64,000 nt of DNA, from contig NZ_JASBQQ010000010.1 of assembly GCF_029961185.1 (NCBI RefSeq), forward strand, positions 1 through 64,000, read 5' to 3'. The notes beneath the pieces were generated by a model. It was given only the letters and a program-made list of their open reading frames with translations. It had not been told where the DNA came from and did not search any database. How positions within the stretch are numbered: position 1 is the first letter of the stretch; each line of letters begins with the position of its first letter. Position numbers and translations under genes: made by a program. The DNA comes from Albidovulum aestuarii (lineage in GTDB: Bacteria; Pseudomonadota; Alphaproteobacteria; Rhodobacterales; Rhodobacteraceae). This document shows positions 54,557 to 62,291 of this stretch, one piece after another.

Positions 54557-55521
54557 AGGACTTGGACATGTATATCCCTTCCTATCAGGACATGCTGGAC
54601 GCGCATGAGCGTATCAAGCCGCATATCCGCCGCACGCCGGTCCGGACCTCGGACTACCTGAATGAGCTGACAGGCTGCCAACTCTTCTTCAAATGCGAAA
54701 ACTTTCAGGAACCGGGCGCTTTCAAGGTGCGGGGCGCGACCAACGCGGTCTTTGGCCTTTCCGACGAACAGGCCAAGGCCGGGGTGGCAACCCATTCATC
54801 CGGCAACCATGCCTCCTGCCTTTCCTATGCGGCGATGCTGCGCGGCATTCCCTGCAACGTGGTGATGCCGCGCACCGCGCCGCAGGCAAAGAAAGACACC
54901 GTGCGCCGCTACGGCGGGCGGATCACCGAATGTGAACCCTCCACCTCATCGCGCGAGGAGACCTTCGCCAAGGTGCAGGCCGAGACCGGGGGCGATTTCG
55001 TCCATCCCTACAACGACCCCCGCGTGATCGCCGGGCAAGGGACCTGCTCAAAGGAGCTGGTCGAGCAGACCAACGGCCTCGATTTCGTCGTCGCCCCCAT
55101 CGGCGGTGGCGGCATGATCTCGGGCACCTGCCTGACGCTCTCGACGCTCGCGCCCGAGACGAAGGTCATCGCCGCCGAACCGGAGCAGGCCGATGACGCC
55201 TACAGGAGCTTCAAGGCCGGTCACATCATCGCCGATGACGCGCCGAAGACTATTGCCGACGGGCTTCTGGTGCCTCTGAAAGACCTGACCTGGCATTTCG
55301 TGAAGACCCATGTCAGCGACATCTTCACCGCCTCCGACCCCGAGATCATTGATGCGATGAAGCTGATCTGGAAGCACCTGCGGGTGGTGATGGAGCCGTC
55401 CTCGGCCGTGCCGCTCGCCACCATCCTGAAAAACAAGGACCATTTCCGCGGCAAGCGCGTCGGGGTGATCATCACCGGCGGCAATGTCGATCTGGACAAA
55501 CTGCCCTGGATGCAGGGCTAA
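54553..55521 (+). CDS. bhcB: beta-hydroxyaspartate dehydratase
   Basis: Eliminates water from (2R,3S)-beta-hydroxyaspartate to give iminosuccinate. The 322-residue fold-type II PLP enzyme resembles serine racemase/threonine dehydratase. PLP Lys58 is in EPGAFKVRGA. The Gly-rich phosphate loop is IGGGGMISG near residue 182. The open frame upstream of 54553 lies inside bhcA and was removed; the ATG overlaps the bhcA stop. Third positions and operon position support the assignment. Confidence 0.93.
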   Translation: MKDLDMYIPSYQDMLDAHERIKPHIRRTPVRTSDYLNELTGCQLFFKCENFQEPGAFKVRGATNAVFGLSDEQAKAGVATHSSGNHASCLSYAAMLRGIPCNVVMPRTAPQAKKDTVRRYGGRITECEPSTSSREETFAKVQAETGGDFVHPYNDPRVIAGQGTCSKELVEQTNGLDFVVAPIGGGGMISGTCLTLSTLAPETKVIAAEPEQADDAYRSFKAGHIIADDAPKTIADGLLVPLKDLTWHFVKTHVSDIFTASDPEIIDAMKLIWKHLRVVMEPSSAVPLATILKNKDHFRGKRVGVIITGGNVDLDKLPWMQG

Positions 55522-55531
55522 GGAGAAGAAA

Positions 55532-56695
55532 ATGAACGCTCAGGACCGTTACGCAGATTTCGAAGTCGGCTACGACATTCCCGCCAAGCCCGGCATGGAT
55601 GAGGCCGATATCCAGACGCCCTGCCTGATCCTCGACCTCGACGCTTTGGAGCGCAATGTGAAGAAGATGGGCGACTATGCCAAGGCCCACGGGATGCGCC
55701 ACCGCAGCCACGGCAAGATGCACAAATCGGTCGATGTGCAGAAGCTTCAGGAAAGCCTCGGCGGCGCGATAGGTGTGTGTTGTCAGAAGGTTAGCGAGGC
55801 GGAAGTTTTTGTCCGCGGCGGCATCAAGGATGTGCTCGTCTCCAATCAGGTGCGCGATCCGGCCAAGATCGACCGGCTGGCGCGGCTGCCGAAACTGGGC
55901 TCCCGGATCATCGTCTGTGTCGACGATCTGGACAACGTGGCCGACCTGTCGGCGGCAGCTCAGAAACATGGCACCGAACTGGAGGTCTTTATCGAGATCG
56001 ACTGTGGCGCGGGGCGCTGCGGCGTGACAACGACGCAGGATGTGGTCGCCATCGCCAAGGCGGTCGATGCAGCTCCGGGGCTGAAGTTCACCGGCATTCA
56101 GGCCTATCAGGGCGCGATGCAGCACATGGACAAATACGAGGACCGCAAGGCGAAACTCGATACCGCCGTCGCCATGGTCAAGGATGCGGTTCAGGGGCTG
56201 AAGGCCAACGGGCTGGAACCGGAGCTGGTCTCCGGCGGTGGCACCGGCAGCTATTATTTTGAGTCGAATTCCGGCGTTTACAACGAACTTCAATGCGGTT
56301 CCTACGCCTTCATGGATGCCGATTACGGTCGCATCCTCGACAAGGATGGCAAGCGCATTGATCAGGGCGAATGGGAAAACGCGCTCTTCATCCTGACCAG
56401 CGTGATGAGCCATGCCAAGGCCGACAAGGCCATTGTGGATGCGGGTCTCAAAGCGCAGTCGGTCGATAGCGGCCTGCCCTTCGTCTATGGCCGGGATGAC
56501 GTGAAATACATCAAATGCTCGGACGAACATGGCGTGGTCGAGGACCCGAATGGGGCCCTGAAGGTCAATGACAAGCTGAAACTGGTGCCTGGCCATTGCG
56601 ACCCGACCTGCAATGTCCACGACTGGTACGTGGGCGTACGGAACGGCAAGGTCGAAACCGTCTGGCCGGTCTCGGCCCGTGGCAAGGCTTACTGA
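55532..56695 (+). CDS. bhcC: beta-hydroxyaspartate aldolase
   Basis: Condenses glycine and glyoxylate to (2R,3S)-beta-hydroxyaspartate. The 387-residue protein is a D-threonine-aldolase/alanine-racemase-type fold-III PLP enzyme. The PLP Lys is K62 in RSHGKMHKS, matching the RPHAKTHK site of D-threonine aldolases. The C-terminal metal-binding His/Cys region PGHCDPTCNVHDW is present. The start at 55532 has AAGGAGAAG upstream. A strong intrinsic terminator follows it. Confidence 0.93.
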   Translation: MNAQDRYADFEVGYDIPAKPGMDEADIQTPCLILDLDALERNVKKMGDYAKAHGMRHRSHGKMHKSVDVQKLQESLGGAIGVCCQKVSEAEVFVRGGIKDVLVSNQVRDPAKIDRLARLPKLGSRIIVCVDDLDNVADLSAAAQKHGTELEVFIEIDCGAGRCGVTTTQDVVAIAKAVDAAPGLKFTGIQAYQGAMQHMDKYEDRKAKLDTAVAMVKDAVQGLKANGLEPELVSGGGTGSYYFESNSGVYNELQCGSYAFMDADYGRILDKDGKRIDQGEWENALFILTSVMSHAKADKAIVDAGLKAQSVDSGLPFVYGRDDVKYIKCSDEHGVVEDPNGALKVNDKLKLVPGHCDPTCNVHDWYVGVRNGKVETVWPVSARGKAY

Positions 56696-56715
56696 GAAAA
56701 CCTCCCTGAGACTGT

Positions 56716-56741
56716 GGGCCGGGTACGCCCGGCCCTCTTTT
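56716..56741 (+). terminator. intrinsic terminator between bhcC and bhcD
   Basis: The stem GGGCCGGG (56716-56723) and CCCGGCCC (56728-56735) with loop TACG is followed by TCTTTT (56736-56741). This is a full rho-independent terminator in the middle of the operon, 21 nt behind the bhcC stop. Confidence 0.88.
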
Positions 56742-56772
56742 GTTACGACACTCTATGACTGAAAGGTGCGCC

Positions 56773-57732
56773 ATGCTCATCGTCCCCGAGGCCCTGATCG
56801 CCGGGCTCGTCACCGCCGAAGACGCCTTTGGCGCCATCGAGGCCTGCTTCGCCGCCATGGCGCGGGATGAGGCCTATAACTTCCCGGTCATCCGCGAGGC
56901 CTTGGGCGAGGGGCGGCAATACGGGTTCAAGTCGGGCCTTGACCGCGCGGGCGGGGTGATGGGGGTGAAGGCCGGGGGCTATTTCCCCGGCAATGCCGCG
57001 AAGGGTTTGATCAACCACCAGTCCTCGGTCTTCCTCTTCGATCCCGAGACCGGGCGGCCCACCGCGATGGTCGGCGGCAACCTTCTGACCGCTTTGCGCA
57101 CCGCCGCCGCCTCGGCCATTTCCATCGACCGGCTGGCGCGGACGGATGCGAAGGTACTGGGCATGGTCGGCGCCGGTCATCAGGCGCAGTTCCAGCTTCG
57201 CGCCGCCGCCAAGGTGCGGGAGTTCGAGAAGGTCATCGCCTGGAACTACCACCCGGACATGCTGCCGAAGCTCGGTGAGGTCGCCGCCGAACTCGGCCTG
57301 CCGTTCGAGGCGGTCACGCTCGACCGGATGACCGAGGCCGACGTGATCGTCACCATCACCTCCTCGCCCGCCGCATCGCTGATGTCCGCCCATGTCAGCC
57401 CCGGCACGCAACTGGCCTGTATGGGAACCGACACCAAGGGAAAGCAGGAGGTGGAACCCGCCCTCCTCGCCCGCGCCCGCCTCTTCACCGACGAAGTGGC
57501 CCAATCCGTCACCATCGGCGAGGCCCAGCACGCCGTCGCCGCCGGGCTGATCCGCGCCGAAGCCATCACCCCCATCGGCGCGGTTATCGCCGGTCTGGCT
57601 GAGGGGCGGCAGTCGGACAACCAGATCACCCTCTTCGACGGCACAGGCGTCGGCCTCCAAGACCTCGCCGTCGCCAGCACAGCCGTGCGCATCGCCGAAG
57701 AGAGGGGCCTTGCCATCAAGGTCGATGTCTGA
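56773..57732 (+). CDS. bhcD: iminosuccinate reductase
   Basis: Reduces iminosuccinate to aspartate with NAD(P)H, closing the beta-hydroxyaspartate cycle. The 319-residue protein belongs to the ornithine cyclodeaminase/mu-crystallin family: a Rossmann loop GMVGAGHQAQFQLRAA near 134-149 and a conserved-type MGVKAGGYFPGN region near residues 69-81. The chosen ATG at 56773 has GAAAGG upstream; ATG at 56755 and TTG at 56740 are in-frame alternatives. It sits behind a terminator, so it may need its own promoter or readthrough. Confidence 0.92.
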   Translation: MLIVPEALIAGLVTAEDAFGAIEACFAAMARDEAYNFPVIREALGEGRQYGFKSGLDRAGGVMGVKAGGYFPGNAAKGLINHQSSVFLFDPETGRPTAMVGGNLLTALRTAAASAISIDRLARTDAKVLGMVGAGHQAQFQLRAAAKVREFEKVIAWNYHPDMLPKLGEVAAELGLPFEAVTLDRMTEADVIVTITSSPAASLMSAHVSPGTQLACMGTDTKGKQEVEPALLARARLFTDEVAQSVTIGEAQHAVAAGLIRAEAITPIGAVIAGLAEGRQSDNQITLFDGTGVGLQDLAVASTAVRIAEERGLAIKVDV

Positions 57733-57830
57733 ACGCGGACACTGCCCCCGCGTATCGGGTACAAATTCGGGGTTTCGGACGGCGCGCCTTCGTGCTTTGA
57801 GAGCATAAAGCGGGCAGTCGGAGACCATGC

Positions 57831-58817
57831 ATGACGGTTCGGGTGGCAATCAACGGCTTTGGCCGGATCGGGCGGTCGATGCTGCGCGCGGCCCTGTCCG
57901 ACCCTGCCCATGCCGATATCGACATCGTTGCGGTGAACGACATCGCGCGGCCCGAAATGGCGGCCTATCTCTTTGAATATGACAGCACCTTCGGCCCATG
58001 GGCGGGCGAGGTGCAGCTGACCGATGGGGCCCTGACGGTCAACGGGCGGCACATCCGGCTGACCGGCACCCGCGACCTGTCGACGCTCGACCTTTCCGGC
58101 ATCGATATCGTCATGGAATGCACCGGGCTCGGCGGCGAACGCTCCTTCGCCGAGGCGGGGCTTAGGGCCGGTGCCGGGCGGGTGCTGGTTTCCGGGCCCT
58201 CGAAAACGGCGGATTTCACGCTCGTGATCGGCGCGAACGAGGAGCGTTTGTCCCCCGATCACCGCATCGTCTCGAACGCGTCCTGCACCACCAATGCGCT
58301 CGCGCCCCTCGCCCGGCTGATCGAGCGGCAATGGGGTGTGGAAACCGGCTGGATGACGACGATCCACTGCTACACCGGCAGCCAGCCCACGGTTGATGCG
58401 CCCGGGGCCGAGTTCGCCCGGAGCCGCGCGGCGGCTTTGTCGATGGTGCCGACGACGACCTCGGCCCAGCGGCTTCTCGATGTGGTCCTGCCCGAAATCG
58501 CGGGCCGGATCGAGGGCGCGGCGGTCCGGGTGCCGGTCGCCTCGGTCTCGGCGGTCGATCTTTCGGTGATGACGCGGGCAAAACCGGACCGCGCCGCCGT
58601 GAATGCCGCGCTGCAAGAGGCGGGCGGGGTGATCGGCTGGACCGAAAAGCCGCTCGTCTCGTCGGATCTTCGGGCCCGGCCCGAAAGCATCGTCATGGCG
58701 CTGCCCGAAACCCATGTGACTGCGGGCGGGCTGATCAGGGTCTTCGGCTGGTACGACAACGAATGGGGCTTTTCCAACCGCATGCTCGATGCTGCGCGGC
58801 TGATGGTCAGCCTTTAA
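57831..58817 (+). CDS. glyceraldehyde-3-phosphate dehydrogenase-type enzyme (paralogue)
   Basis: A 328-residue NAD(P)-dependent dehydrogenase. It has the Rossmann loop NGFGRIGR at 8-15, the catalytic Cys152 in SNASCTTN, and His179 in TIHCYTG. C-terminal segments WYDNEWGFSNRML are typical of GAPDH/erythrose-4-phosphate dehydrogenase. It lies 98 nt behind bhcD on the same strand; its place beside C2-metabolism genes is unusual. The main GAPDH of the cell is probably elsewhere, and erythrose-4-phosphate dehydrogenase is an option. Confidence 0.87.
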   Translation: MTVRVAINGFGRIGRSMLRAALSDPAHADIDIVAVNDIARPEMAAYLFEYDSTFGPWAGEVQLTDGALTVNGRHIRLTGTRDLSTLDLSGIDIVMECTGLGGERSFAEAGLRAGAGRVLVSGPSKTADFTLVIGANEERLSPDHRIVSNASCTTNALAPLARLIERQWGVETGWMTTIHCYTGSQPTVDAPGAEFARSRAAALSMVPTTTSAQRLLDVVLPEIAGRIEGAAVRVPVASVSAVDLSVMTRAKPDRAAVNAALQEAGGVIGWTEKPLVSSDLRARPESIVMALPETHVTAGGLIRVFGWYDNEWGFSNRMLDAARLMVSL

Positions 58818-58909
58818 CGTTCCGCCGCAAAGGATTTCTCGGCCAGCCCGGTGCGGTTGCGCTAGGATGTCGGCCAAACCCGATGAGCAGAGCCTGAAAG
58901 GTGCCGCAA

Positions 58910-59449
58910 GTGACACCCCCGACCGCCACGATCGACCTCCGCATCACGCGGATCGAGTCGCTGTTCGAAACACTCGATCCCTCGCCCTTCCACGAACGGG
59001 ACCTTGACCAGAAAGCGTTCGACTACATCCTCGGCTGGGCGCGGGAATATCCGTCCGACCACCGTTTCCGCCTGCGCCTGCATCTGCCTGCGTCAGAGGC
59101 CGAGCGGGCGAATTCGGTCGATGTGGCAGCAGCGATCCGCGCGAATTTCGGTTATTGGATCGGATCGGTCCAGCGCGACCGACGCGAACAGTTCAGGCTT
59201 GGGCGGCGTTATGTCGCCATCGGCCTCAGCGTGCTTGCCCTCTGCCTTCTGGCAAAGCAGTCGCTGCCATCGCTGATGGGTGACACACCGCTGGCACGGT
59301 TCCTGGGCGAGGGTCTGTCGATCCTCGGCTGGGTCGCGAACTGGAAGCCGGCCGAGACGTTTCTCTATGAATGGTGGCCGCTCTATCGGCGTCTGGCGCT
59401 GCTGCGTCGGCTTGAGGCGGCCGAAGTGGAGATCGTGGCGACGGCCTAG
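58910..59449 (+). CDS. conserved hypothetical membrane protein
   Basis: A 179-residue protein whose residues 1-85 are soluble (TRIESLFETLDPSPFHERDLDQKAFDYILGWAREYPSDHRF). One membrane helix follows (about 104-118, YVAIGLSVLALCLLA), then GEGLSILGWVANWKPAETFLYEWWP, which could form a re-entrant segment. I do not recognise a family with certainty. GTG at 58910 is chosen because GAAAGG lies 8 nt before it; GTG at 58901 is in frame and overlaps that site. Confidence 0.7.
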   Translation: MTPPTATIDLRITRIESLFETLDPSPFHERDLDQKAFDYILGWAREYPSDHRFRLRLHLPASEAERANSVDVAAAIRANFGYWIGSVQRDRREQFRLGRRYVAIGLSVLALCLLAKQSLPSLMGDTPLARFLGEGLSILGWVANWKPAETFLYEWWPLYRRLALLRRLEAAEVEIVATA

Positions 59450-59494
59450 ATCCGCCGCCGCCACGCCAGATTGCCCTGCGGACCTGCCTTTGGA

Positions 59495-60841
59495 TCACTC
59501 CTCGATCGTCTCGGGCAGAACGAGGTTCAGGATGATCGCGATGATCGCGGTCGGCAGCAGGCCAGAGGTTATCAGGATCTGCGCCGTTTTCGGCAGGTGC
59601 TGCAACGCACCGGGTTCAAGCTGCAACCCGAAGCCGATTGAGAGCGCGATGGCAAAGATCACCATGTTGCGGCGATTCCAGACGACATCGGCCAGCATGT
59701 TGACCCCCGCCGCCGCAACCATACCGAACATCACGATCACCCCGCCGCCGAGCACATTGATCGGCACGGTCTGGATCACTGCACCGATCTTCGGGATCAG
59801 CCCGCAGACAATGAGGAAGAGCGCGCCGATGGTGACGACATGGCGGCTCATCAATCCCGTCATCGCGATCAGGCCGACATTCTGGCTGAAGGAGGTGTTC
59901 GGCAATCCGCCAAAGACACCCGCCACCGCCGTGCCAAGACCATCGGCAAAGGTCGCCCCCGCGATTTCCTTGTCGGTCGCCTCACGTCCCGCGCCGCCCT
60001 TGGTAATGCCCGACGTGTCGCCCACGGTCTCGATGGCCGAGACGACCGCCATCAGGCACATGCCGATGATGATCGCGCCATTGATCTCGAACCCCCATTT
60101 GAAGGGCAAAGGGGGTGCGAAGAGCGCCGCGCCGCCAATACGGCCGAAATTCACCTGCCCCATCATCGCCGCGACGACATAGCCCGCGACGATGCCGATC
60201 AGGACAGCAGCCACGGCCATGAAGCCGCGGGTGAAGAACTTCAGCGCCAAGGTCACGACGATCACCACGAGCGCCGGAAACCACATCGCGAGCGAGCCGT
60301 ATTCCGGCTTGCCGATCAGCGGAACGCCCCCGGCGGCGTATTGAATGCCGACCTTGATCAGCGCGAGCCCGATCATCAGGACGATGAGCCCGGTGACAAG
60401 CGGCGGCAGCGCATAGCGGATGCGGCCGATGACGAAGCCAAGGCAGAAATGAAAAAGCCCGCCGATGACCACCCCGGTCATCAGCCCGGCCAGCCCCGCC
60501 GTGCCAAGCCCAGCGACAGCCGGGATCATGATCGGCACGAAAGCAAAGCTCGTCCCCTGCACGATCGGCAGCCTTGCGCCGACCGGCCCCATGCCGATGG
60601 TCTGAAAGAGCGTGGCGATGCCGGCAAAGAGCATCGACATCTGGATCATGTAAAGCATCGGCGTCAGGTCATCCGAGCCGAAACCCACCCCCGCCGCGCC
60701 CGCGACGATGATCGCGGGTGTCACGTTGGAGACGAACATCGCCAGCACATGCTGGATGCCAAGCGGCACGGCCTTGGCCAAAGGCGGTGTATAGTCGGGA
60801 TCGCGGAGTTGCTCCGGCGTCCCGATGGAAACATCGGTCAT
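59495..60841 (-). CDS. nucleobase:cation symporter (NCS2), xanthine/urate type
   Basis: A 448-residue inner-membrane transporter with about 14 hydrophobic segments. The NCS2 signature stretch PNTSFSQNVGLIAMTG has the Gln-Asn pair that in characterised members marks xanthine/urate transporters rather than uracil transporters. FQTIGMGPVGARLPIVQGTSFAFVP is the family motif before it. Its position beside ureide-catabolic genes supports purine-derived substrates. Substrate is inferred, not proven. Confidence 0.88.
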   Translation of the reverse strand: MTDVSIGTPEQLRDPDYTPPLAKAVPLGIQHVLAMFVSNVTPAIIVAGAAGVGFGSDDLTPMLYMIQMSMLFAGIATLFQTIGMGPVGARLPIVQGTSFAFVPIMIPAVAGLGTAGLAGLMTGVVIGGLFHFCLGFVIGRIRYALPPLVTGLIVLMIGLALIKVGIQYAAGGVPLIGKPEYGSLAMWFPALVVIVVTLALKFFTRGFMAVAAVLIGIVAGYVVAAMMGQVNFGRIGGAALFAPPLPFKWGFEINGAIIIGMCLMAVVSAIETVGDTSGITKGGAGREATDKEIAGATFADGLGTAVAGVFGGLPNTSFSQNVGLIAMTGLMSRHVVTIGALFLIVCGLIPKIGAVIQTVPINVLGGGVIVMFGMVAAAGVNMLADVVWNRRNMVIFAIALSIGFGLQLEPGALQHLPKTAQILITSGLLPTAIIAIILNLVLPETIEE

Positions 60842-60888
60842 GGGTCTCTCCCTCTTTTTCGCGCGTTTCGGGCCGTTTACCGGCCTCG

Positions 60889-61383
60889 TCAGATATTGGA
60901 CGCCACGAGAAAGGGCGTCGGGAACCAGTGTTCCTGAAGATTGGGTGTATCGCCGATCCGGTCGATGACCGCGAAAAGGCCCGGTGCGTTAAGCGGTGTC
61001 AGCACGCCATGCCAGGTATTGCGGTGAAGGTTGATCCCCTGTCCCGGCGCGGTCAGAAAGGCGCGCGGGCGGCCCGGTACGCCATCCTCGTCTTCAGCAA
61101 CAATCACCAGAAACGGGTCCATCGACATCGGGATGAAGGCCTGCGAGCCCTCGGGATGCCGTTCGACCATGTCGAGCCGGTAGGGCAAAGCGCGCGGTTC
61201 GGCCTTGAAGATCGAGACCCCCGCCCGTCCGCCGGGCCCGAAATCCAGCCGCGCCCGGTCATGATACCGCCCGCAGAGCCCCTGATTGATGATCCGGTCA
61301 GGGTCGCCCGACGCATCAAGAACATCGCCGAACGGGGCGAAGGCGGTTGGCGTCAGCTTTTCGGTCAGGATCGGCTCGGTCAT
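60889..61383 (-). CDS. allA: ureidoglycolate lyase
   Basis: Splits ureidoglycolate to glyoxylate and urea, ending purine ring catabolism. The 164-residue cupin-like protein has TPTAFAPFGDV, the central HPEGSQAFIPMS, and LHRNTWHGVLTPL near the C-terminus, the family landmarks. The ATG at 61383 is the family start; the frame extends upstream through the repeat copy C. It is cotranscribed or closely linked with the ureidoglycine aminohydrolase gene across 71 nt. Confidence 0.9.
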   Translation of the reverse strand: MTEPILTEKLTPTAFAPFGDVLDASGDPDRIINQGLCGRYHDRARLDFGPGGRAGVSIFKAEPRALPYRLDMVERHPEGSQAFIPMSMDPFLVIVAEDEDGVPGRPRAFLTAPGQGINLHRNTWHGVLTPLNAPGLFAVIDRIGDTPNLQEHWFPTPFLVASNI

Positions 61384-61400
61384 CGGTTTCCTTGGCTCAG

Positions 61401-61452
61401 GCCGGGGGCGCTGCCCCCGGACCCCCGGAGTATTTCCGGACAGAAAGTGAAG
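61401..61452 (-). repeat. intergenic repeat, copy C, with GC-rich hairpin
   Basis: Core at 61422-61451 reads on the minus strand as TTCACTTTCTGTCCGG then AAATACTCCGGGGG, and matches copies A and B. A hairpin GCCGGGGGC-GCT-GCCCCCGG-type stem lies at 61401-61420. On the minus strand it begins directly behind the TGA of the gene ending at 61455, the same position as copy A behind accD. Confidence 0.78.
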
Positions 61453-61454
61453 GA

Positions 61455-62291
61455 TCAGCGCCCGAACGCGCCGGGTCCTCTGAGTTTCGCGTGGCGGTTG
61501 ACATCCTTGTAAAGGAGATAGCGGAACGGACCGGGGCCTGCGGCGTAGCAGGCCTGCGGGCAATAGGCGCGGAGCCACATGAAATCGCCCGCCTCCACCT
61601 CCACCCAGTCGCGGTTGAGCTTGTAGACGGCCTTGCCCTCTAAAACATACAGCCCGTGTTCCATGACATGGGTTTCCTCGAACGGGATCACGCCGCCCGG
61701 CTGGAAGGTGACAATATTGACATGCATGTCATGGGCGATGTCGTCGGGATCGGCAAAGCGGGTGGTCGCCCAGCGCCCGCCGGTATCGGGCATGGCCACC
61801 GGTTTCACGTCCTTGTCCGAAGTCACGAAGGCCTTGGGCGCAGCAATGCCCGGCGCATATTCATAGAGCTTGCGGACCCAGTGGAACCGCGCCGGATGAT
61901 CGGTGCCGTTATGCAGCTTCCAGTCGCAGCCGGGCGGGATATAGGCGTAGCCGCCGGTGCCGAGGTCATGCCAGGTGCCGTCGAGCGAGAGCCGCACCTC
62001 GCCATCGGTGACGAAGATCACGCCTTGGGCGACCGGATCGGGTTCGGGCAAGTCCGACCCGCCGCCGGGGCCGACCTCCATCACATACTGGCTGAAGGTT
62101 TCAGCAAAGCCTGACATCGGGCGGGCGATGAGCCAGAGCCGGGTGTTCTTCCAGCCGGGCAAGGCGCTGGTGACAATGTCGGAAAAGCATCCCTTGGGGA
62201 TCACGCAATAGGCCTCGGTAAAGACCGCGCGGCCGGTCATGAGCTGCGTCTGCGGCGGCAGGCCGCCTTCGGGGGCGTAATAGGGGCTCAT
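61455..62291 (-). CDS. (S)-ureidoglycine aminohydrolase
   Basis: Releases ammonia from ureidoglycine to give ureidoglycolate, upstream of the lyase. The 278-residue bicupin has cupin motifs in both halves: N-terminal GVIFVTDGEVRLSLDGTWHDLGTGGYAYIPPG and C-terminal VIPFEETHVMEHGLYVLEGKAVYKLNRDWVEVEAGDFMWLRAYCPQACYAAG, where E and H residues fit Mn binding. The start at 62291 (MSPYYAPEGG) overlaps the PuuE-UraD stop by 4 nt, so this is a tight operon. The symbol is left open because the naming varies (UGHY, AllE). Confidence 0.88.
   Translation of the reverse strand: MSPYYAPEGGLPPQTQLMTGRAVFTEAYCVIPKGCFSDIVTSALPGWKNTRLWLIARPMSGFAETFSQYVMEVGPGGGSDLPEPDPVAQGVIFVTDGEVRLSLDGTWHDLGTGGYAYIPPGCDWKLHNGTDHPARFHWVRKLYEYAPGIAAPKAFVTSDKDVKPVAMPDTGGRWATTRFADPDDIAHDMHVNIVTFQPGGVIPFEETHVMEHGLYVLEGKAVYKLNRDWVEVEAGDFMWLRAYCPQACYAAGPGPFRYLLYKDVNRHAKLRGPGAFGR

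Noticed and set aside
57246-58916. 556-aa open frame on the - strand
   Set aside because: Antisense to bhcD and the GAPDH-type gene; both of those carry catalytic motifs.
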